From assembly GCF_043195105.1 (NCBI RefSeq), contig NZ_JBAFWO010000002.1: a stretch of DNA of 64,000 bases; one strand, given 5' to 3'. The position numbers were made by a program, and so were the translations under genes. This stretch comes from NCEH01 sp002257205 (GTDB taxonomy: Bacteria > Pseudomonadota > Alphaproteobacteria > Rhizobiales > Xanthobacteraceae). Positions 7,557-16,706 of the stretch are shown piece by piece. Below the pieces are notes generated by a model. That model searched no databases. It saw nothing but the letters and a program-made list of their open reading frames with translations, and was not told the origin of the DNA. Each line of letters starts with the position of its first letter. The first letter of the stretch is position 1.

Positions 7557-10087
7557 CCGACGCCAGCTTGCCCTCCGGGCCGCTTCCCAACGCCCTGCCT
7601 CGCCCGGCCGAGGAATTGCCGCAGCTCAAGCGCATATGGGCCACGCCCGGTGGCTGGCGGATCTTGAGCGCGGTGAACAACACGGTCATCGGCTATTTCT
7701 ACATCGGCACCGCGTTCCTGTTCTTCCTCTTGGCCGGCATCCTCGGCTTGCTCATGCGCACCCAGCTCGCGGTGCCGCAGAACACCTTCCTGAGCCAGGA
7801 GACCTATAACCAGGTCTTCACCATGCACGGCACGGTGATGATGTTCCTGTTCGCCGTGCCGGTGGTGGAGGCCCTCGGAGTTCTCCTGCTGCCCCAGATG
7901 CTGGGTGCCCGGGATCTGCCCTTTCCGCGGCTCGGCGCGTTCGCATTCTGGGCCTATTTCATCGGCGGACTGGTATTCTTCTCGACGTTGTTTTTCGATC
8001 TTGCGCCGAGCGGCGGCTGGTTCATGTATCCGCCGCTCACCAGCACCGCCTATTCGCCCGGCATAGGCGCCGATTTCTGGCTGCTGGGCATCGGCTTCAT
8101 CGAGATTTCCGCGATCGCGGGCGCGATCGAGATCATCGTCGGCGTGCTGCGCACCCGGGCACCGGGCATGACGCTGGACAAGATGCCGGTATTCGCCTGG
8201 ACCATGCTGATCTTCGCCGGGATGATCGTCTTCGCCTTCCCCGCCGTCATACTTGCCACGTTCTTGCTGGAACTTGAACGTGCGTTCGGCTGGCCTTTCT
8301 TCATCGCCGCGAAGGGCGGCGATCCCTTGTTATGGCAGCATTTGTTCTGGTTCTTCGGCCACCCGGAAGTCTATATCATCTTCCTGCCCGCCGCCGGCAT
8401 GCTGTCGATGATCGTGCCGACCATGGCCGGAACACCGCTGATCGCCCATCGCATGATCGTGGTGGCGCTGATCGCCACCGGCTTCTTTTCTTTCGGGCTG
8501 TGGGTGCATCACATGTTCACCACTGGCATCCCCACCATGTCGCTTGGCTTCTTTTCGGCGGCGAGCATGGCGGTCTCGATCCCAAGTGGCATCCAGGTCT
8601 TCGCCTGGATCGCGACGTTTGCGGCGGGACGGTTGAAAGTAACGGCGGCTTCGCTGTTCGTGCTGGGCTTCCTCGCCATCTTCACTTTAGGCGGGTTGAC
8701 CGGCGTCATGGTGGCCATGGTGCCGTTTGACTGGCAGGTGCACGATACCTATTTCGTGGTGGCGCACTTTCACTATGTGCTGGTGGGCGGTATGGTATTT
8801 CCCATGTTCGCGGGCTTTTATTACTGGACGCCCGCCTTCAGCCGCAAACCGTTGTCGGAACGACTGGGCAAGTGGGCGTTCTGGCTGATGTTCATTGGAT
8901 TCAACACGACCTTCTTTCCGATGCACCTTGCCGGCCTGCTCGGCATGCCGCGACGCGTCTATACCTATCCGGCGGGGCTGGGATGGGATGGCTACAATCT
9001 CGCATCCACCATCGGCGCGTTCCTGCTGGCGTCCGGCGTTGCCGTGTTCCTGCTCGATCTCATCCGCAACATGCGATTGACGAATGGTACTCCCGCCGGA
9101 AACATCTGGAATGCTGGGACGCTCGAATGGCTTCCGAACGGCGTCTATTCCGCTCGCAGCGTGCCTTTGGTCTCGAGCCGATATCCGCTCTGGGAGCAGC
9201 CGGGACTTGCCGTTGCGGTGGAGGAGGGGCGGCATTACCTTCCGGGCACCGCCACAGGGCGACGGGAAACCCTCGTGACATCCCCTGTGGAGGCCCGCCC
9301 GCAATTCCTGATGCGACTGCCCGGCCCCGGATGGGCGCATCTGCTCGCCGCCGCCTTCACCGCCGCCTTTTTCCTGCTGCTCACCGCCAAGCTGGTGACC
9401 ATCGCGCTCATCTGCGGCGTGCTCGCGGTGGTCATGATGGTGGCCTGGATGTGGGATGCCGATCCCGCGCCGGCGGGCGACAAGGACATCGGGGGCGGAC
9501 TGCGCGTTCCCACTTACGCGACCGGCGCCCTCTCGCCTTCCTGGTGGGCGATGGTGGTGGTGATGCTGGTCGCGGGGGCGCTCTATCTGTCCTACATCTT
9601 CGCCTATCTCTTCATCTGGACCGTCGCTCCCCAGGGCTGGCCGTCCGCAACCCAGATGCCCGCTCCCCCGTGGCTGGCGGCCGGCCTGCTGATCGCGAGC
9701 GGTCTCCTGCTCGCAGCGGCCCATGCCGCGCTGCGCTCGGGCCGGGGCGGACGGATGGTTGTGGCAGCGGGGCTGCTGCTGGGGTGCGCCGCCTTGTCGG
9801 GTGCGCTGCTGATGGGCGGGCTGCCATTCTGGCAGAGGGGATTTCGCCCGGACGCCAACGCCTTCGGCGCGCTCACCGTCACCGCATCCTTGCTGCAATT
9901 GCAGATCGTCGCCGGCGTGGTCGTGATCAGCCTCTTTGCCTGCGCGCGGTTGATCGCGGGGCGACTCGATGCGGCGCGGCGGGTGGTGCTCGACAACTTA
10001 AGCCTGCTTTGGGTCTACGCCATCGCCCAGGGGCTGATCGGCCTGCTGCTCACCCACGGCTTTCCGCGTCTCGTGGGAGGCGGGTGA
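7553..10087 (+). CDS. Cytochrome c oxidase subunit I-III fusion (oxidase A)
   Basis: 844-residue fusion. Residues 30-510 are subunit I (12 helices) with heme a/a3 and CuB ligands His92, His270, His319-His320, His405 and His407, and the cross-linked Tyr274. The motif is HPEVY with Glu272, the proton-channel glutamate of A1-type oxidases. Residues about 590-844 hold about seven further helices resembling subunit III. Start at ATG 7553 overlaps the coxB stop (ATGA); the frame is open further upstream but only as a shadow of coxB. The gene ends as TGATG into the next small gene. I+III fusions are known in caa3-type oxidases. The subunit III part is divergent. Confidence 0.9.
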   Translation: MTDASLPSGPLPNALPRPAEELPQLKRIWATPGGWRILSAVNNTVIGYFYIGTAFLFFLLAGILGLLMRTQLAVPQNTFLSQETYNQVFTMHGTVMMFLFAVPVVEALGVLLLPQMLGARDLPFPRLGAFAFWAYFIGGLVFFSTLFFDLAPSGGWFMYPPLTSTAYSPGIGADFWLLGIGFIEISAIAGAIEIIVGVLRTRAPGMTLDKMPVFAWTMLIFAGMIVFAFPAVILATFLLELERAFGWPFFIAAKGGDPLLWQHLFWFFGHPEVYIIFLPAAGMLSMIVPTMAGTPLIAHRMIVVALIATGFFSFGLWVHHMFTTGIPTMSLGFFSAASMAVSIPSGIQVFAWIATFAAGRLKVTAASLFVLGFLAIFTLGGLTGVMVAMVPFDWQVHDTYFVVAHFHYVLVGGMVFPMFAGFYYWTPAFSRKPLSERLGKWAFWLMFIGFNTTFFPMHLAGLLGMPRRVYTYPAGLGWDGYNLASTIGAFLLASGVAVFLLDLIRNMRLTNGTPAGNIWNAGTLEWLPNGVYSARSVPLVSSRYPLWEQPGLAVAVEEGRHYLPGTATGRRETLVTSPVEARPQFLMRLPGPGWAHLLAAAFTAAFFLLLTAKLVTIALICGVLAVVMMVAWMWDADPAPAGDKDIGGGLRVPTYATGALSPSWWAMVVVMLVAGALYLSYIFAYLFIWTVAPQGWPSATQMPAPPWLAAGLLIASGLLLAAAHAALRSGRGGRMVVAAGLLLGCAALSGALLMGGLPFWQRGFRPDANAFGALTVTASLLQLQIVAGVVVISLFACARLIAGRLDAARRVVLDNLSLLWVYAIAQGLIGLLLTHGFPRLVGGG

Positions 10088-10416
10088 TGCGCGAGAGTTC
10101 CGCCATGGTGCAATTGGTGGCGGGCCCTGCGATCTGGGCCGCACAATTCCTGATCGTCTATGCGACGGAATCCCTCTTCTGCAGCCGCGGCGGCGGTGCG
10201 GACGCGCATCACGTGCTGGTCCTCGTGACAACTGGAATCGCGGCGGCGCTGCTGGTGGTGCGCCTGATCCTGCGATATCGCGCGCGGCGATCTTCCGGCA
10301 CAACGAGTGACTTCCTCCGGGATGTGGGCACGGGGCTCGACCTTCTGGCCCTTCTCGCCGTCGTCTGGACGGGAAGTCCCGCGCTTCTGCTCGCATCCTG
10401 TACCTTGCCGGTTTAA
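10087..10416 (+). CDS. Small membrane protein at the end of oxidase locus A
   Basis: 109 residues with three predicted helices (about 10-27, 42-64 and 82-105). The start ATG shares a base with the preceding stop (TGATG), so it is co-translated with subunit I-III. I do not recognise the family with certainty; size, topology and position fit an accessory or subunit IV-like component of the oxidase. The frame is open far upstream inside the previous gene, but only this part is hydrophobic. Confidence 0.6.
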   Translation: MRESSAMVQLVAGPAIWAAQFLIVYATESLFCSRGGGADAHHVLVLVTTGIAAALLVVRLILRYRARRSSGTTSDFLRDVGTGLDLLALLAVVWTGSPALLLASCTLPV

Positions 10417-10527
10417 CCACCGGCGGCGGTGCCCGTGCTTACAAAGGCCCGCCATCCGGTTTTGCGGCGTTAGCGTTTTGTCCCGCGCCGTCTGCTGTCC
10501 CCGCTGTGCGGCCGCTGGCTATTCGGC

Positions 10528-10557
10528 TAGCGAACGGCGTCGGGACGCCTTTCGCTA
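10528..10557. terminator. Bidirectional terminator between oxidase locus A and the PoxB-like gene
   Basis: A 14-base inverted repeat with one mismatch (10528-10541 against 10544-10557, TAGCGAACGGCGTC and its partner) sits between convergent genes. It covers the stop codon of the leftward gene. There is no long T-run. Confidence 0.5.
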
Positions 10558-12312
10558 AATGACTTCGCGGACCACGTCGGAGGCCAGGGTGAGGGCGATC
10601 CGGCCCCGGGCCGGCGTGCCACGGGCGAGCGATTCCGCCAGATGCGCCGCCTGTTTCAGGGTCGTCTTGGGCGGCATCGGCGGCTCGTGCGGATCGACGA
10701 CGGCCTCGATCAATACCGGACCGGGTGTTGCCATCGCCTCCCGCAGCGTCTCGGCGCATCTGGCCGGATCCTCGATGACGAAGCCCTTCATTCCGAAGCC
10801 CTTGGCCACGGTTGCAAAGTCGATCGGCTGAAGATCGCAGACATATTCGGGGTTGCCGAGAAAGACCATCTGCTCCCATTTGATCTGGCCGAGCGCATTA
10901 TTCTTGATGACGATGATCTTGACGTCGAGGCCGTACTTCACGCAGGTCGCGAGTTCGCCCATCAGCATGGTCAGCCCGCCGTCGCCGATGAAGCAGACCA
11001 CCTGCCGATCGGGATAGGCCGTTGCCGCCGCGATCGCATAGGGCAAGCCGCAGGCCATCGTTGCGAGATTGCCCGAGCAGGAAAATTTCATGTCCCCGCG
11101 CATCATCAGATGGCGGGCGGCCCAAGTGGTGATGGTGCCGGAATCCGTCGCGATAATGGCGTCGTCCCGCAACAGCGCGTTGAGTTCATGGGCGACCACC
11201 TGCGGCTTCATCGGCATGTCCCTGCGGGTGCCGCGTTCCTCCATGAGCGCGTTCCAGTCGCGCATGCCGGCCTGGGCCTGTTCGAGGAAGGAGCGATCCT
11301 CGCGATAATTGAGCCTCGGCAGCAACGCATCGATCACCTTGGTGGTGTCGCCGACCAGCCCGGCCTCGACCGGGTACCGCAGGCCGATGCGCTGGGGGTC
11401 GAGCTCGATCTGAACGGCGCGCGCCTGCCCAGGCTTTGGATAATATTCGATGTAGGGAAAGCTGCTGCCGGCGATGAGAAGCGTGTCGCATTCCTCAAGC
11501 GCCTCCTGCGACGGCTTTGTTCCGAGCAGGCCGATGCCGCCGGTGGTATAGGGGCTGTCGTCCGGCAGGGCGCCCTTGCCCAGAAGCGGCTTGATGATCG
11601 GCGCTCCGAGCCGCTCGGCCAGCGCTGCAAGCTGCGGGCCGGCCTTGAGTGCGCCTTGGCCGGCGAGGATCGCGGTCTTCGTGCCGGCGTTGAGCAGTGA
11701 GGCCGCGCGGGCAAGCTGCTCCTCGCCGGGCAATTGCGCGGAGACCGCCATCAGGTCGGAAACATGATCGGGGACGTTGCGCTCGGAGCGCGTGCCGGCA
11801 TCGACCGGTTGCGACTGCACGTCCACCGGCACCGTGACATGGGCGACGCCACGGGATGACAGGGCCGTGCGGCAGGCGAGTTCGACAGTATTCTGGACGT
11901 GATTTGGACCCATGATGCGCGCGTTATAGACGGCGACATCCATAAACAACTTATCGAGTTCGACGTCCTGCTGCGTGAACGTGTGCAGCAGGTCGTGGAA
12001 TTGGAGGCCGGTGATGGCGAGCACCGGCTGGTGATCGAGCTTGGCGTCGTAAAGGCCGTTCAGCAGATGAATGCCGCCGGGTCCCGAGGTGGCGAGGCAG
12101 ACGCCGAGCTTTCCGGTCCATTTGGCATATGCGCAGGCGGCGAAGGCCGCAGCCTCTTCATGGCGCACCTGGATGAACCGGATCTTGTCCTGGCGGACCC
12201 GAAGCGCCTCGATGATGCCATTGATGCCGTCGCCGGGGATGCCGAAAATGGTGTCCACCTTCCAGGCGATGAGGGTGTCGACGAGAATGTCGGCGGCGGT
12301 TGGCTTGGCCAT
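10555..12312 (-). CDS. ThDP-dependent pyruvate oxidase/dehydrogenase-like enzyme (PoxB type)
   Basis: 585-residue thiamine-diphosphate enzyme with the three-domain layout of acetolactate synthase and pyruvate oxidase: N-terminal Pyr domain (ADILVDTLIAWKVDTIFGIPGDG, catalytic Glu in RHEEAAAFAACAYAKWTG), central FAD/Rossmann-type domain, C-terminal PP domain with the ThDP/Mg motif GDGGLTMLMGEL ending in NNALGQIKWEQ. Start at ATG 12312 behind GGAGAAG; the open frame continues upstream but is basic and low-complexity. PoxB-type enzymes decarboxylate pyruvate to acetate and reduce quinone. Placement between two oxidase loci fits a quinone-linked dehydrogenase, but other 2-keto acids cannot be excluded. 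Confidence 0.8.
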   Translation of the reverse strand: MAKPTAADILVDTLIAWKVDTIFGIPGDGINGIIEALRVRQDKIRFIQVRHEEAAAFAACAYAKWTGKLGVCLATSGPGGIHLLNGLYDAKLDHQPVLAITGLQFHDLLHTFTQQDVELDKLFMDVAVYNARIMGPNHVQNTVELACRTALSSRGVAHVTVPVDVQSQPVDAGTRSERNVPDHVSDLMAVSAQLPGEEQLARAASLLNAGTKTAILAGQGALKAGPQLAALAERLGAPIIKPLLGKGALPDDSPYTTGGIGLLGTKPSQEALEECDTLLIAGSSFPYIEYYPKPGQARAVQIELDPQRIGLRYPVEAGLVGDTTKVIDALLPRLNYREDRSFLEQAQAGMRDWNALMEERGTRRDMPMKPQVVAHELNALLRDDAIIATDSGTITTWAARHLMMRGDMKFSCSGNLATMACGLPYAIAAATAYPDRQVVCFIGDGGLTMLMGELATCVKYGLDVKIIVIKNNALGQIKWEQMVFLGNPEYVCDLQPIDFATVAKGFGMKGFVIEDPARCAETLREAMATPGPVLIEAVVDPHEPPMPPKTTLKQAAHLAESLARGTPARGRIALTLASDVVREVI

Positions 12313-12568
12313 GGCTCTTCTCCGGCAGATGTGGGTCTGAAGCCCGGGATACGGACTGCCGCCAGGGGCGCACGCCTCACCGGCTCGCTGAACCAATCCC
12401 GTCCCCGCGCATGCGTTCCATCGATGCCGCAGCGGCAAGGGGCGGCACAGCGGGCAGCTTCGGCCGGGCCGCCGTTTGGAACCAAGGCGACAGCCCCGTG
12501 TTCCCCGAGAGAGCCTCGCGGCGGTCGACGGCCGCCGGCGATCCACACCCGCACCCGAGGAGACAATC

Positions 12569-13012
12569 TTGCAGAGCAAGCTTCTTGCCGAGAACGGTGG
12601 CCAGCGCACGTTCGCGCTCGTGCTCGAAACCGGGGAGGAGGTGATTGAATGCCTCTCCGCCTTTGCCGCGCAGCAGCGCCTTTCGGCCGCGCAATTCTCG
12701 GCGATCGGGGCCTTCAGCAAAGCGGTCGTGAGCTATTTCGATTGGGAAACGAAGAGCTATCTTCACAATCGCGTGGATGAACAGGTGGAGGTCGCAGCCC
12801 TTACCGGCGACATCGCCCTCGGGCCCGACGGCAAACCGGCGATCCATATTCATGCCGTCCTCGGACGGCGGGACGGCAGCGCCCGCGCCGGGCATCTCAC
12901 ACAAGGCCGGGTGCGGCCCACGCTCGAAATCGTGGCGACCGAGCAGCCCGCCCATTTGCACAAGCGCTACGACCCCGAAACAGGATTGGCCCTGATCCGG
13001 CCGGAGGGCTGA
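12569..13012 (+). CDS. PPC/DUF296 domain protein
   Basis: 147-residue single-domain protein of the PPC (plant and prokaryote conserved, DUF296) family. The family core HIHAVLGRRDGSARAGHL is at about residues 93-110, with the clustered histidines seen in these trimeric, possibly metal-binding proteins. I chose the TTG start at 12569 because GAGGAGA lies 5-8 bases upstream; an in-frame ATG at 12476 would add 31 basic, low-complexity residues. It is divergent from the PoxB-like gene and four bases ahead of the SDR, so the two are probably co-transcribed. Cellular role unknown. Confidence 0.7.
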   Translation: MQSKLLAENGGQRTFALVLETGEEVIECLSAFAAQQRLSAAQFSAIGAFSKAVVSYFDWETKSYLHNRVDEQVEVAALTGDIALGPDGKPAIHIHAVLGRRDGSARAGHLTQGRVRPTLEIVATEQPAHLHKRYDPETGLALIRPEG

Positions 13013-13015
13013 AGC

Positions 13016-14050
13016 ATGAGACATAAAAGCCGTTCAGAAGCCGCCCGGGTGGTCGTCGTTACCGGGGCCTCAGCCGGGGTGGGGCGGGCGACGGCGCGGC
13101 GTTTCGCGCGCGCTGGGGCGTCCGTCGCACTGATCGCGCGGGATGCGTCCTCGCTTGAGGAAGCCAGGGCCGAGATGGAAGCGAGCGGCGCGCGCGCCCT
13201 CGCGATCGCGGCCGACGTCGCCGATGCCGAAGCCGTTCTCGCCGCCGCACGCGAGGTGGAGGAGAAGCTCGGGCCCATCGACGTCTGGGTCAACAATGCC
13301 ATGGCGACGGTGTTCGCACCGGTCCGCGATATGACGGCGCACGAATTCCGGCGCGTCACCGAGGTCACCTACCTCGGTTATGTCCATGGCACGATGGCTG
13401 CCGTGGCGTGCATGCGGCCCCGTAATCGCGGCGTCGTCGTGCAGGTCGGCTCCTCGCTCGCCTATCGCGGCATTCCGCTCCAGGCCGCCTATTGCGGCGC
13501 GAAGCACGCCATTCGCGGATTTACGGATTCGCTTCGCGCCGAATTGCTCCATGAAAAGAGCGACATCGCCTTGGTGATGGTGCAATTGCCGGCGGTCAAC
13601 ACCCCCCAATTCGATTGGGCGCGAACCCGCCTCGGTCACGCGCCGCGCCCGGTGCCGCCGGTCATCCAACCCGAGGTCGCCGCAGAGGCAATCTTCGCCG
13701 GCGCGCGTAGGCCGCGGCGCGAGCTGTGGGTGGGCCTCAGTACCGCGAAGGTCATTCTCGGCAGCATGGCCGTTCCAGGCTTCCTTGATCATTATCTGGC
13801 CTGGAGCGGATATGCCGCCCAGGAGACGGGCCGCCGCGTCCGCCCCGGCCGCCGGGACAATCTTGAAACCTCCGTCAGAGACCTGCATCGCACGCGGGGA
13901 TCCTTCGGCGCCGAGGCTTCCGATTCCGCCCCGGTGATTTCCGGCCAGAGCGTCAGGCTCGGCATCGTCGCCTTCGCGGCGGGGCTGATCGCATTGGGCA
14001 GCTGTCTGGCGGCAGCAAATGGCCGCGCTGGTGCCCGTCGCCGGAGGTAG
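13016..14050 (+). CDS. Short-chain dehydrogenase/reductase with C-terminal membrane tail
   Basis: 344-residue classical SDR: cofactor motif TGASAGVG at about residues 16-23, NNA at about 91-93, catalytic Ser in VGSSLAYRG and YCGAK (Tyr/Lys of YxxxK) at about 160-164. Residues 200-265 hold a proline-rich and helical substrate region (PAVNTPQFDWARTR). After about residue 300 there is an extra tail with one hydrophobic helix (LGIVAFAAGLIALGSCLAA) and a basic end, which would tether it to the membrane. An alkaline residue following the second beta strand suggests NADP(H). Substrate unknown. Confidence 0.8.
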   Translation: MRHKSRSEAARVVVVTGASAGVGRATARRFARAGASVALIARDASSLEEARAEMEASGARALAIAADVADAEAVLAAAREVEEKLGPIDVWVNNAMATVFAPVRDMTAHEFRRVTEVTYLGYVHGTMAAVACMRPRNRGVVVQVGSSLAYRGIPLQAAYCGAKHAIRGFTDSLRAELLHEKSDIALVMVQLPAVNTPQFDWARTRLGHAPRPVPPVIQPEVAAEAIFAGARRPRRELWVGLSTAKVILGSMAVPGFLDHYLAWSGYAAQETGRRVRPGRRDNLETSVRDLHRTRGSFGAEASDSAPVISGQSVRLGIVAFAAGLIALGSCLAAANGRAGARRRR

Positions 14051-14085
14051 GCCGAAAATGCGAGTTTCCCTCTTCGATTTTCGGC
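14051..14085. terminator. Bidirectional terminator hairpin
   Basis: GCCGAAAAT at 14051-14059 pairs with ATTTTCGGC at 14077-14085; three further base pairs extend the stem past a one-base bulge. The A/T-rich parts of both arms make it usable in both directions between the convergent SDR and oxidase B genes. Confidence 0.65.
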
Positions 14086-14118
14086 CGGCTCTCCGGCGAT
14101 CGCGTGGCTTGCATCCCC

Positions 14119-14406
14119 TCAGAATCGGGTCGCGTAGTCGGTGGCGGTAAGGAGGCCAAGGATCAGCAGCCAGGCGCCCGCGCCGACTGCGAAGAGGCGC
14201 AGAAGCCCATTCTCCCGGCGCAGCCCCATGAAGAACCAATAGATGAGCACCGCCTTGGCGCAGGCGATGCCGAGCCCGGCGGCGAGGCTCTCCGGGCCGG
14301 TCAGCACGAGGCTGGCACCCACGGTGAGGGCAAGCAGCATCAGTAAAACCAGCCAGACAAGGCCAAGACGTAAGGCTGAAGCGGGCAGTGAGCTCATGCG
14401 GGTCAT
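14119..14406 (-). CDS. Cytochrome c oxidase subunit IV-like membrane protein (oxidase B)
   Basis: 95 residues, three helices (about 10-30, 34-56 and 66-86), including AKAVLIYWFFMGLRRENGLL, which resembles the prokaryotic subunit IV / CtaF family. The start ATG at 14404-14406 overlaps the subunit I-III stop (ATGA); a second ATG lies three codons on. The open frame continues upstream but only as an out-of-frame reading of the previous gene. It is the last gene of the ACIII-oxidase B operon. Subunit IV is dispensable for catalysis in related oxidases and helps assembly. Confidence 0.75.
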   Translation of the reverse strand: MTRMSSLPASALRLGLVWLVLLMLLALTVGASLVLTGPESLAAGLGIACAKAVLIYWFFMGLRRENGLLRLFAVGAGAWLLILGLLTATDYATRF

Positions 14407-16706
14407 CGTGCGAGATAGAGAAGCGGGAACAGAAACACCCAGACGGCATCCACGAAATGCCAGTAGAGGCCAGTATTCTCCAGTACGATTGCCCGCTCCG
14501 GCGCAACCAGAGCGCCGCGCCATAGCTGTGCCGCCATGCCAACGAGCAACATGATGCCGATCGTCACATGAACCGCATGGAGGCCGGTCGCGACCAGATA
14601 GAGATCCATGAACAAATGCGCGACAGGGTCTGGGAAGCGAGGCGGGTGGCTGAAAATCGGCATCAGTCCTTCCGCAGTCTCCTCGCTGTATTCCAATCCC
14701 TTCAGCGCAAGAAAGACGAGGCCGAGGGCGGCGGCGCCAAGAAGGAGTAAGGCCGCCAGTCGCCTCCGTCCGGCGCGTCCCGCCTCGACCGCAACCGCCA
14801 CGGCGAAGCTCGACGTGAGGAGCACGGCGGTGTTTATCGCGCCTATGGCGACGTGGGTTTGCCGCGAGGCCTCGATGAACTCCTCGGGATGAAGCGCGCG
14901 CACGACGAGGATCGCGGCGATGAGCCCGCCGAACAGCATGATCTCGGTTGCGAGGAAGATGTACATCCCCATGAGGCTCGCCTCGCGCTGCTGCACCGCA
15001 TCGCGGAACGGCTCGTGCAGTTCAATCCGCTCAGCCATGATCCTCCCTCCTTTCAACGGGTAGTCATAGGGCGGGCCGGTCACGACCGGGATCTGCGAGA
15101 AATTATGCTTCGGTGGCGGCGATGGGACGGTCCATTCGAGCCCGGCGACGTCCCATGGGTTGGGCCCGGCGGGAGCGCCGTAGCGCAGCGACCAGAACAG
15201 ATAGGCGAAGGGCATCAGATAGGCGACGCCGAGAATGGAAGCTCCGGCCGAGGACAGCACGTGCAACACCTGGAACGAGGGGTCATAGACGTGGTAGCGC
15301 CGCGGCATCCCGAGATAACCGAGGATGAATTGCGGGAAGAAGGTGAGGTTGAAGCCGAGGAAGATGAAGATCGCGGCGAGCCGCCCCCACACGCGCGCAT
15401 AGATACGCCCGGTCATCTTCGGCCACCAGAAATGCAGCGCGCCAAAATAGGCGGACACTGTTCCGCCTACCATGATGTAATGAAAATGTGCGACGACAAA
15501 ATAAGTATCGTGGACATGAACATCGACCGCGAGCATCGCGAGGATGAGGCCGGTCAAGCCACCCACCACGAACAGGCCGATGAATGCAGCGGCGAAGAAA
15601 AACGGCGGATCGAGCGCGATGTGGCCTTTGTAGAGGGTAGCCGTCCAATTGTAGACCTTGATGGCGGAGGGCACCGAGACCGCCAGGCTCAGGAATGAAA
15701 AGACCGCGCTGGCATACATCGACTGGCCGGCCACGAACATGTGATGGCACCAGACCAGGAAGCCGATGATGGCGATGGCCAGCGAAGAGCCGGCGACGAA
15801 CCAATAGCCGAAAACCGGCTTGCGCGCGGATGCCGCCACCAGTTCACTCACCACGCCCATGGCCGGCAGAACCATGATGTAGACCGCCGGATGGCTGTAG
15901 AACCAGAACAGATGTTGGAACAGGAGCGGGTCCCCGCCAAGCTTCGGGTCGAAGATGCCGAGCCCGAACAGGCGTTCCGCCGCGATCAGCAGAAGCGCCA
16001 TGGACAGCACCGGGGTCGCCAGCACCAGGATGAGCGAGGTGGCGTAATGCGACCACACGAACAGCCGCAGCCGGCCCCAGGTCATGCCGGGTGCGCGCAG
16101 CTTGTGAACGGTCACAATGAAGTTGAGCCCGGTGAAGATCGACGAAAAACCGACCACGAACACCGCCACCGCGACCAATACCACGTGGCCGTTTGAGAAC
16201 ATCGAGGATAGCGGGGTGTAGAAGGTCCAGCCGGTATCGACGCCGCCGGAGATCAGCACGTAGACCGTGAACAGGCCGCCGAACATGAAGATGTACCAGC
16301 TCAGCAGATTGAGGCGCGGGAAGGCGAGGTCTCGCGCGCCGATCATCAGCGGCAGGAGAAAATTGCCGAACGTGTTGGGGATCGAGGGAATGAGGAAGAA
16401 CCACACCATGATCACCCCATGCAGGGTGAAGGCGCGGTTGTAGCCTTCATTGGTCAGGAGGTCGGCTTGCGGGGTCAGCAGATCGGCGCGCACCAGGGCC
16501 GCCGCCGCGCCGCCGATGAAGAAGAAAATCGTGACGGAGATGAGATAGAGAATGGCGATGCGCTTGTGGTCGGTGGTCAGCAGCCACGAGCGCAGCGTAT
16601 GGCCCGCGCGCAGATAGCTCACACGTTCCGCCGGCGTCTCGGAGAGGCCGGGACCCTCCAGCATATCTCGCTCCGGCTGGCGGGACAGCGTGTCGCCAAG
16701 GCTCAT
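14403..16706 (-). CDS. Cytochrome c oxidase subunit I-III, in-frame fusion (oxidase B, A2 type)
   Basis: 767 residues. Residues 1-555 are subunit I with His96, His272, Tyr276, His321-His322, His407 and His409. The motif is WFYSHPAVY (Tyr270, Ser271; Ala at the usual glutamate position), the signature of A2-type oxidases such as Thermus and Rhodothermus caa3. Residues 557-767 are subunit III, five helices, beginning MAERIELHEPF. No stop separates the two parts, yet a perfect Shine-Dalgarno (15042-15053) and ATG (15036-15038) lie at the junction, so a separate subunit III may also be made. It overlaps coxB upstream and the subunit IV-like gene downstream. Confidence 0.92.
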   Translation of the reverse strand: MSLGDTLSRQPERDMLEGPGLSETPAERVSYLRAGHTLRSWLLTTDHKRIAILYLISVTIFFFIGGAAAALVRADLLTPQADLLTNEGYNRAFTLHGVIMVWFFLIPSIPNTFGNFLLPLMIGARDLAFPRLNLLSWYIFMFGGLFTVYVLISGGVDTGWTFYTPLSSMFSNGHVVLVAVAVFVVGFSSIFTGLNFIVTVHKLRAPGMTWGRLRLFVWSHYATSLILVLATPVLSMALLLIAAERLFGLGIFDPKLGGDPLLFQHLFWFYSHPAVYIMVLPAMGVVSELVAASARKPVFGYWFVAGSSLAIAIIGFLVWCHHMFVAGQSMYASAVFSFLSLAVSVPSAIKVYNWTATLYKGHIALDPPFFFAAAFIGLFVVGGLTGLILAMLAVDVHVHDTYFVVAHFHYIMVGGTVSAYFGALHFWWPKMTGRIYARVWGRLAAIFIFLGFNLTFFPQFILGYLGMPRRYHVYDPSFQVLHVLSSAGASILGVAYLMPFAYLFWSLRYGAPAGPNPWDVAGLEWTVPSPPPKHNFSQIPVVTGPPYDYPLKGGRIMAERIELHEPFRDAVQQREASLMGMYIFLATEIMLFGGLIAAILVVRALHPEEFIEASRQTHVAIGAINTAVLLTSSFAVAVAVEAGRAGRRRLAALLLLGAAALGLVFLALKGLEYSEETAEGLMPIFSHPPRFPDPVAHLFMDLYLVATGLHAVHVTIGIMLLVGMAAQLWRGALVAPERAIVLENTGLYWHFVDAVWVFLFPLLYLAR
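15036..15053 (-). promoter_or_regulatory. Internal ribosome binding site and start at the CoxA/CoxC junction
   Basis: On the minus strand AAAGGAGGGAGG is followed by ATC and ATG, in frame with the fusion. This is the start signal of an ordinary free-standing subunit III gene, retained inside a continuous reading frame. Confidence 0.7.
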
